From contig NZ_KQ949026.1 in NCBI RefSeq assembly GCF_001514285.1, positions 248,001 to 312,000 on the forward strand: a stretch of 64,000 bases of DNA. The letters run 5' to 3'. Under the pieces are notes generated by a model. The model was not told the DNA's origin. It saw only the letters and a program-made list of their open reading frames with translations, and searched no databases. Numbering within the stretch: position 1 is the stretch's first letter; the number at the start of each line of letters is the position of its first letter. The translations under genes were made by a program, and so were the position numbers. Positions 59,721 through 64,000 of the stretch are shown piece by piece. Origin of the DNA: Streptomyces sp. DSM 15324. Its GTDB lineage: Bacteria > Actinomycetota > Actinomycetes > Streptomycetales > Streptomycetaceae.

Positions 59721-60633
59721 GAAGACACAGAGTAGCGCTATCGCACCGCCTTCGATAGCGGTCAGCGTCCCGCCCGCCCCGCGCCTCGGCACCCTCCAGG
59801 CGGCCCTCGGGGTCGTCGCCTTCTCCCTCACCTTCCCCGCGACGGCCTGGGGCCTGGAGGGCTTCGGCCCCTGGTCGCTGGTGGCCGTGCGCAGTGTGCT
59901 GGCCGCGGTCGTCGCGGGCGGCTGCCTGCTGGTGCTGCGCGTCCCGGTGCCCGAGCGGCGGCACTGGGCGGGACTCGCGGTGGTGGCCGGCGGGGTGGTG
60001 GTCGGTTTCCCGCTGCTGACCACCCTCGCGCTGCGGACCTCCACCACCGCCCATGCCGCCGTCGTCGTCGGCCTGCTGCCGCTGACCACCGCGCTGCTGT
60101 CCGCCCTGCGCATGGGAACCCGGCCCTCGCGCACCTTCTGGACGGCGGCGCTCGCGGGGGCCGCCGCGGTGGCGGCGTTCACCGTGCAGCAGAGCGGCGG
60201 GGCGCTGACCGGCGCCGATCTCTATCTGTTCGGAGCGCTGCTGGTGTGCGCGGCCGGCTACACGGAGGGCGGCCGACTGGCCCGGGTGATGCCGGGCTGG
60301 CAGGTGATCGGCTGGGCGCTGGTCCTCTGCCTGCCGCTGGGGGTGCCCGCCGCGGCCCTCGCCCTCGCCCACGAGCCGGTCGCGCTGACCGCGCACAGCG
60401 TGGCCGGGCTGGTGTGGGTGGCGGCCGGCTCGCAGTTCCTCGGCCTGGTCGTCTGGTACCGGGGCATGGCGGCCATCGGCATCCCGAAGGCCAGCCAGTT
60501 GCAGTTGGCGCAGCCGCTGCTCACACTGGTGTGGTCGGTGCTGCTGCTGGGCGAACACCTGACGCCCGCCGCACCGCTGACCGCGGCTGCGGTGCTGATC
60601 TGCATCGCCGTCACCCAGCGGGCGCGGGGCTAG
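59719..60633 (+). CDS. EamA/DMT-family transporter
   Basis: A 304-residue membrane protein with ten hydrophobic segments in two EamA halves (for example HAAVVVGLLPLTTALLSAL and AQPLLTLVWSVLLLGEHLTP). The family exports amino acids or other metabolites. ATG 59719 overlaps the divergent regulator's ATG through CATG and would give a leaderless message or an unusual start; no ATG occurs soon after, but the membrane part begins only near residue 25. Expression is probably induced by the MocR-type regulator. Confidence 0.88.
   Translation: MKTQSSAIAPPSIAVSVPPAPRLGTLQAALGVVAFSLTFPATAWGLEGFGPWSLVAVRSVLAAVVAGGCLLVLRVPVPERRHWAGLAVVAGGVVVGFPLLTTLALRTSTTAHAAVVVGLLPLTTALLSALRMGTRPSRTFWTAALAGAAAVAAFTVQQSGGALTGADLYLFGALLVCAAGYTEGGRLARVMPGWQVIGWALVLCLPLGVPAAALALAHEPVALTAHSVAGLVWVAAGSQFLGLVVWYRGMAAIGIPKASQLQLAQPLLTLVWSVLLLGEHLTPAAPLTAAAVLICIAVTQRARG
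59736..59760. promoter_or_regulatory. Inverted repeat operator CGCTATCG-N9-CGATAGCG
   Basis: Perfect 8-bp arms at 59736-59743 and 59753-59760. They lie just outside the MocR start and inside the annotated first codons of the EamA gene, so either the EamA start is further right or the operator overlaps its coding region. Confidence 0.65.
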
Positions 60634-60642
60634 TGCCGTGCA

Positions 60643-60676
60643 CGGAAAGGTTCCGGCGAGCCGGTGAACCTTTCCG
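60643..60676. terminator. Hairpin after the EamA gene
   Basis: CGGAAAGGTTC (60643-60653) pairs exactly with GAACCTTTCCG (60666-60676) around a 12-nt loop, 10 nt after the EamA stop. A strong rho-independent-like stem without a long T-tract. Confidence 0.7.
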
Positions 60677-60787
60677 GTCACAGCACCGGGCCGGGTCCGC
60701 CCAGTCCCGGTGGCGAGCCGGGAGGCAGGCACGGGAAGCGACACCACGGACCACCGCTCCCTTCCACACGGCGAGGAGGCCCCGCAG

Positions 60788-60991
60788 ATGCGTGCAACCG
60801 CGGGCGACCAGTTTGTCCAGCACGGCAGGGTGGTCGGCCAACACGACAAGGTCGGCGAGATCGTCGAAGTACTGGGCCAGGACGGCAACCCGCCGTTCCG
60901 CGTCCGCTTCACCGACGGGCATGTGGGCGTGTGCTCACCCGGCCCGGACACCGAGATCAGGCACCGGACCGCGTCCGAGGAACGCCGGTAG
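60788..60991 (+). CDS. DUF1918 protein
   Basis: A 67-residue protein, ATG 60788 with GAGGAGG 8 nt upstream. It shows the DUF1918 pattern: A-x-GD-x-F-V, GRVVGQHDKVGEIVEVLG, then PPFRVRFTDGHVGVCSPGPD. The domain is a small barrel, common in actinobacteria, of unknown role. It converges on the GH10-like gene with a 4-nt gap. Confidence 0.9.
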   Translation: MRATAGDQFVQHGRVVGQHDKVGEIVEVLGQDGNPPFRVRFTDGHVGVCSPGPDTEIRHRTASEERR

Positions 60992-60995
60992 GCCG

Positions 60996-62279
60996 TCAGC
61001 GCGGGGGTTTCGCCGACTGCCCGTAGTGGTCGGCGACCACCCGCGCCATCGCCCCGATCCGGTCCGTCCGTACGTCCTTGGCGGCGAAGAAGACATGCCC
61101 GCGCGCCTGCGGGTACTTCTTCGCGAGCGTGAGGTGCCTGCTCAGCTCGGCCCTGGCCGACCAGGCGGCGGGCTGTCCGGAGGCGCCCGCCTTGTACAGG
61201 CCCTCACCGAGGTAGAGCCGGGTCCGGCTGCCCTTGACCGTCTCCGCCCACCAGGGCACGAGCTTGGCGTAGTCGGCGGCGGAGTTGCCGATCTCCCAGT
61301 AGAGCTGCGGGACGACGTAGTCGAGCCAGCCCTCCTTCACCCACTTGCGGCTGTCGGCGTAGATCTCGTCGTACGACTGGAAGGCGCGGGTGTCCGAGCC
61401 GCGTGCGTCGGTGGAGGCGTTGCGCCACACCCCGAACGGGCTGATGCCGAACTGGGTGCCCGGGCGGGCGGTCTTGATCCGGGCGGCCATCTCCTTCACC
61501 AGCTTGTCGACGTTGTCCCGTCGCCAGGCGGCCCGGGTGGTGAACGCGCCGCCGTAGGCGTCGTACGCCTCGTCGTCGTCGAAGGACTGGCCCGCGACCG
61601 GGTAGGGGTAGAAGTAGTCGTCGAAGTGGACGGCGTCGACGGGGTACTTCTTCACCGCGTCCAGCATCGCCTCCTGGACGAAGGCGCGGACCGCCGGCAG
61701 GCCCGGGTTGTAGTAGAGCTTGCCGCCGTACTCCACCGCCCACTCCGGGTGCTTGCGGACCGGATGGGAGGCGGCCAGCCGGGAGCGGTCGGCGTGGGTG
61801 GCGACCCGGTACGGGTTGAACCAGGCGTGCAGTTCGAGGCCGCGGGCGTGGGCCTCGCTGACGGCGGTGCCGAGCGGGTCCCAGCCCGGGGACTTCCCCT
61901 GGGTGCCGGTGAGGACCTGCGACCAGGGCTCGTACGGGGAGGGCCACAGCGCGTCGGCCGTGGGCCGGACCTGGAAGACCACCGTGTTGAGCCGGTCGCG
62001 CACCGCCAGGTCCAGCCAGTCGGTCAGCTCCTTGCGCTGCTGTGCGGCGGTCAGCCCCGGCTTGGACGGCCAGTCGCGGCCCGCCACCGTGGCCAGCCAC
62101 ATGCCCCGCATCTCGGCCGTCGCCCGGCCCCGGCCCGCTCCGCCCGGTGCGGGAGCGGGCGCCGCCGAGCCCGCCGCTCCCGTCGTGGTGAACGCCGACA
62201 GCGCCGCGAGCGCGAACGCCCTCCGGGTCAGTCGCCCCATCGCACCCATCCCTGTCACGCCATGGATCCGCTCGGTCAC
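60996..62279 (-). CDS. Secreted GH10-like (DUF187/GHL10) glycoside hydrolase
   Basis: A 427-residue exported protein. A twin-arginine-type signal is visible (GRLTRRAFALAALSAF). The barrel follows: MRGMWLATVAGRDWPS, VVFQVRPTADALWPSPYEP, LHAWFNPYRVA, VHFDDYFYPYPV and YVVPQLYWEIGN, all typical of GHL10. Family members are thought to act on peptidoglycan or cell wall sugars. GTG 62279 has GGAG 8 nt upstream; an ATG at 62249 would also give a Tat signal. Confidence 0.88.
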   Translation of the reverse strand: MTERIHGVTGMGAMGRLTRRAFALAALSAFTTTGAAGSAAPAPAPGGAGRGRATAEMRGMWLATVAGRDWPSKPGLTAAQQRKELTDWLDLAVRDRLNTVVFQVRPTADALWPSPYEPWSQVLTGTQGKSPGWDPLGTAVSEAHARGLELHAWFNPYRVATHADRSRLAASHPVRKHPEWAVEYGGKLYYNPGLPAVRAFVQEAMLDAVKKYPVDAVHFDDYFYPYPVAGQSFDDDEAYDAYGGAFTTRAAWRRDNVDKLVKEMAARIKTARPGTQFGISPFGVWRNASTDARGSDTRAFQSYDEIYADSRKWVKEGWLDYVVPQLYWEIGNSAADYAKLVPWWAETVKGSRTRLYLGEGLYKAGASGQPAAWSARAELSRHLTLAKKYPQARGHVFFAAKDVRTDRIGAMARVVADHYGQSAKPPR

Positions 62280-62451
62280 GGATCGTCTCCGCGCACAGCA
62301 TGCACCGCCCCCGGTGATCGATCATCGATACTTGCTAGTAACGTGCACGATCGGAGCAGGCCGACCGGGAACCGGCAGACCTGTCACGGACAACCGACCC
62401 GGGGCCGGCGCCACCGCCGGTGCCCCAGTGAGAGTCAGCGAAGGGGACGAT

Positions 62452-63309
62452 GTGACGGACATCGAACGCGTCGGAGTCGTCGGCTGCGGCCAGATGGGTG
62501 CGGGCATCGCCGAGGTCTGCGCGCGCGCCGGACTCGACGTCAAGGTCGCCGAGACCACCGGTGAGGCCCTGGAGTTCGGCCGGACCCGGCTGTTCGGCTC
62601 CCTGGCCAAGGCCGCGGAGCGCGGCAAGATCTCCGAGGCGGAGCGGGACGCGACGCAGGCGCGGCTGAGCTTCACCACGGACCTCGGCGAGTTCGCCGAC
62701 CGGGACCTCGTCATCGAGGCCGTCGTGGAGAACGAGCAGGTCAAGACGGAGATCTTCCAGGTCCTCGACCAGGTGGTGAGCCGCCCGGACGCCATCCTGG
62801 CCTCCAACACCTCCTCCATCCCGCTGGTGAAGCTGGCGGTCGCCACCTCTCGGCCCGATCAGGTCGTCGGCATCCACTTCTTCAACCCGGCCCCCGTGCA
62901 GAAGCTGGTCGAGCTGATCCCGGCCCTGACCACCTCCGAGGGCACGCTGAGCCGGGCGCAGCTGTTCGCCGAGAAGCTGCTGGGCAAGCACGCGATCCGC
63001 GCCCAGGACCGCTCCGGCTTCGTCGTCAACGCGCTGCTGATCCCGTATCTGCTGTCCGCGATCCGGATGTTCGAGACGGGCATCGCCAGCCGCGAGGACA
63101 TCGACAACGGCATGGAGATGGGCTGCGCCCACCCGATGGGCCCGCTGAAGCTGTCCGACCTGATCGGCCTGGACACGGTCGCCTCGGTCGCGCAGTCGAT
63201 GTACGACGAGTACAAGGAGCCGCTGTACGCCGCTCCCCCGCTGCTGGCGCGCATGGTGGACGCGGGCCGGCTGGGCCGCAAGACCGGTTCGGGGTTCTAC
63301 ACCTACTGA
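62452..63309 (+). CDS. hbdA: 3-hydroxybutyryl-CoA dehydrogenase
   Basis: A 285-residue NAD(P)-dependent 3-hydroxyacyl-CoA dehydrogenase interconverting 3-hydroxybutyryl-CoA and acetoacetyl-CoA. The Rossmann motif is VGVVGCGQMGAGIAEV; the active site carries ASNTSSIP, then GIHFFNPAPVQKLVE (catalytic His) and GFVVNALLIPYL; GCAHPMGPLKLSDLIG is the C-terminal signature. GTG 62452 has AAGGGG upstream. In Streptomyces it serves butyrate and polyketide extender (ethylmalonyl-CoA) metabolism. The gene name follows common use. Confidence 0.95.
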   Translation: MTDIERVGVVGCGQMGAGIAEVCARAGLDVKVAETTGEALEFGRTRLFGSLAKAAERGKISEAERDATQARLSFTTDLGEFADRDLVIEAVVENEQVKTEIFQVLDQVVSRPDAILASNTSSIPLVKLAVATSRPDQVVGIHFFNPAPVQKLVELIPALTTSEGTLSRAQLFAEKLLGKHAIRAQDRSGFVVNALLIPYLLSAIRMFETGIASREDIDNGMEMGCAHPMGPLKLSDLIGLDTVASVAQSMYDEYKEPLYAAPPLLARMVDAGRLGRKTGSGFYTY

Positions 63310-63333
63310 CCTCCCGATCACCCACGGTGGTCG

Positions 63334-63371
63334 ACGCGGGCCCGGCGCTCCTCGGAGTGCCGGGCCCGCGT
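63334..63371. terminator. Strong terminator hairpin
   Basis: A 17-bp stem (63334-63350 with 63355-63371, one G-T pair) with a 4-nt loop, 25 nt after the dehydrogenase stop and followed by GTTTC. Confidence 0.85.
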
Positions 63372-63499
63372 GTTTCACACACCGTGTGCGCGACGGGCCC
63401 GCATATGCCGCGCGCACACGCTCCCCACCGGCCCACCAGGCGGGTTGACTCACCATGCACATGCAGGGATGTGAGCCGACCACGGAAAGGAGCGGACAC

Positions 63500-63757
63500 G
63501 TGACCGCCGATCCCGAGCATCCCGTCGTCCATGGAGAACTCGCAGAGTTACGTCGCCGGCTGGACGTGGCCTACGCCCGTGTCGAGGGCGGGCTGGCCCT
63601 GATCACCCATCGCGCCGAGGAGACAGCCAAGGAGCTGGACGAGCTGAACACCCGTATGGTCTCGCTGGAACACGCGCGCTGGCCGCTGCCCTCACTCGCG
63701 GCGCTCACCGCGCTGGGCGCGCTCGTCGTGACCCTCTGGCAGGCACTGGCCCGCTAG
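63500..63757 (+). CDS. Small protein with C-terminal membrane segment
   Basis: An 85-residue protein; GTG 63500 has AAGGAG 8-9 nt upstream. A helical, coiled-coil-like part (ELAELRRRLDVAYARVEG, then ETAKELDELNTRM) is followed by one membrane segment near the end (LTALGALVVTLWQAL). Common in Streptomyces, function unknown. Confidence 0.8.
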   Translation: MTADPEHPVVHGELAELRRRLDVAYARVEGGLALITHRAEETAKELDELNTRMVSLEHARWPLPSLAALTALGALVVTLWQALAR

Positions 63758-63782
63758 GCCCCGCCGGCTTCCTGCCGCTCCC

Positions 63783-64000
63783 CTACTCTCCCGTCAGTCT
63801 GAGGTGGTGCAGCAGCATCAACGCGGCCGCCATGTTGGCGGCCGGGACCTCCCCCCGGGCGACCAGGTCGGGTACGACCTTCAGGGGGACCCACTCCCGC
63901 CGGTCCGACTCGAAGTCGTCCACGGGGTGTCCCACGTACTCGCCCCGGTCCGACCAGTAGATGTGGTGGACGGCGTCGGTGAGGCCGTTGGACGGTTCCA
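63783..64000 (-). CDS. NUDIX hydrolase, C-terminal part only
   Basis: The last 72 codons of a gene entering from the right edge: AVHHIYWSDRGEYVG, then ESDRREWVPLKVVPDLV and ANMAAALMLLHHL. This matches the end of ADP-ribose pyrophosphatase-type NUDIX proteins; the Nudix box itself lies outside the window. Confidence 0.75.
   Translation of the reverse strand, partial: EPSNGLTDAVHHIYWSDRGEYVGHPVDDFESDRREWVPLKVVPDLVARGEVPAANMAAALMLLHHLRLTGE

Overview
The window looks like a Streptomyces (or close relative) chromosome. It has very high GC with GC-rich third codon positions, many GTG starts and one TTG start, a whiJ-type locus (ATP-binding protein, XRE regulator with a DUF5753-like tail, DUF397 partner), and a rare TTA codon in a kinase gene. 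About 1-50 kb is an accessory defence island. About 50.4-64 kb is ordinary actinobacterial metabolism and transport.

Left part, 1-17.6 kb. A large DEAD/DEAH helicase runs off the left edge and follows an unrecognised ~1000-residue protein. Divergent from them is a primary-type sigma factor with an extra C-terminal barrel like that of IS481-type transposases. Next come a UvrD-type helicase with a RelE/ParE-like N-terminus, a small helical protein, a GmrSD-type (DUF262+DUF1524) restriction protein fused to an alkyltransferase-like domain, a phosphoribosyltransferase remnant, and a ParA ATPase with a MerR-like DNA-binding head and its partner. The whiJ-type locus closes this part.

Middle, 17.6-30.1 kb. 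A three-gene operon resembles class 1 DISARM in a compressed form. One 1759-residue protein joins a DrmA-like helicase, a DrmB-like DUF1998 region and a C-terminal nuclease-like domain. It is followed by an SNF2-family helicase (DrmD-like) and an Eco57I-type adenine methylase (DrmMI-like). No phospholipase D-type DrmC is seen.

Middle, 30.4-45.2 kb. Two Ser/Thr kinases flank an HTH-headed N6-adenine methylase. Beside them is a four-gene operon: a RecB/Cas4-like nuclease, a pPIWI-RE-associated restriction-fold nuclease, a DinG-type helicase and the prokaryotic PIWI protein pPIWI-RE. This is a PIWI-RE island with an extra nuclease.

A 16-bp, partly palindromic motif, consensus RTTGACTNWGTTCACA, recurs at four intergenic regions (10.38, 30.24, 31.44 and 35.20 kb). 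These lie before the RelE-UvrD helicase and its helical neighbour, the DISARM-like operon and first kinase, the HTH-methylase, and the second kinase and PIWI-RE operon. In three copies the TTGACT half could be a -35 box. This suggests that one regulator controls several defence modules.

45.5-50.4 kb holds regulator-like and unknown genes, a UvrD/FBH1-like helicase and three 23-bp repeats, probably the island edge. From there rightwards come an MFS exporter with a cysteine-synthase-like enzyme, two small secreted or membrane His/Cys proteins, a secreted alpha-L-arabinofuranosidase, a catalytically degenerate histidine phosphatase, a GNAT acetyltransferase, a MocR-type regulator divergent from an EamA transporter, a DUF1918 protein, a secreted GH10-like hydrolase, 3-hydroxybutyryl-CoA dehydrogenase, a small membrane protein and the end of a NUDIX hydrolase. 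No rRNA, tRNA, CRISPR array, integrase or complete IS element was recognised.
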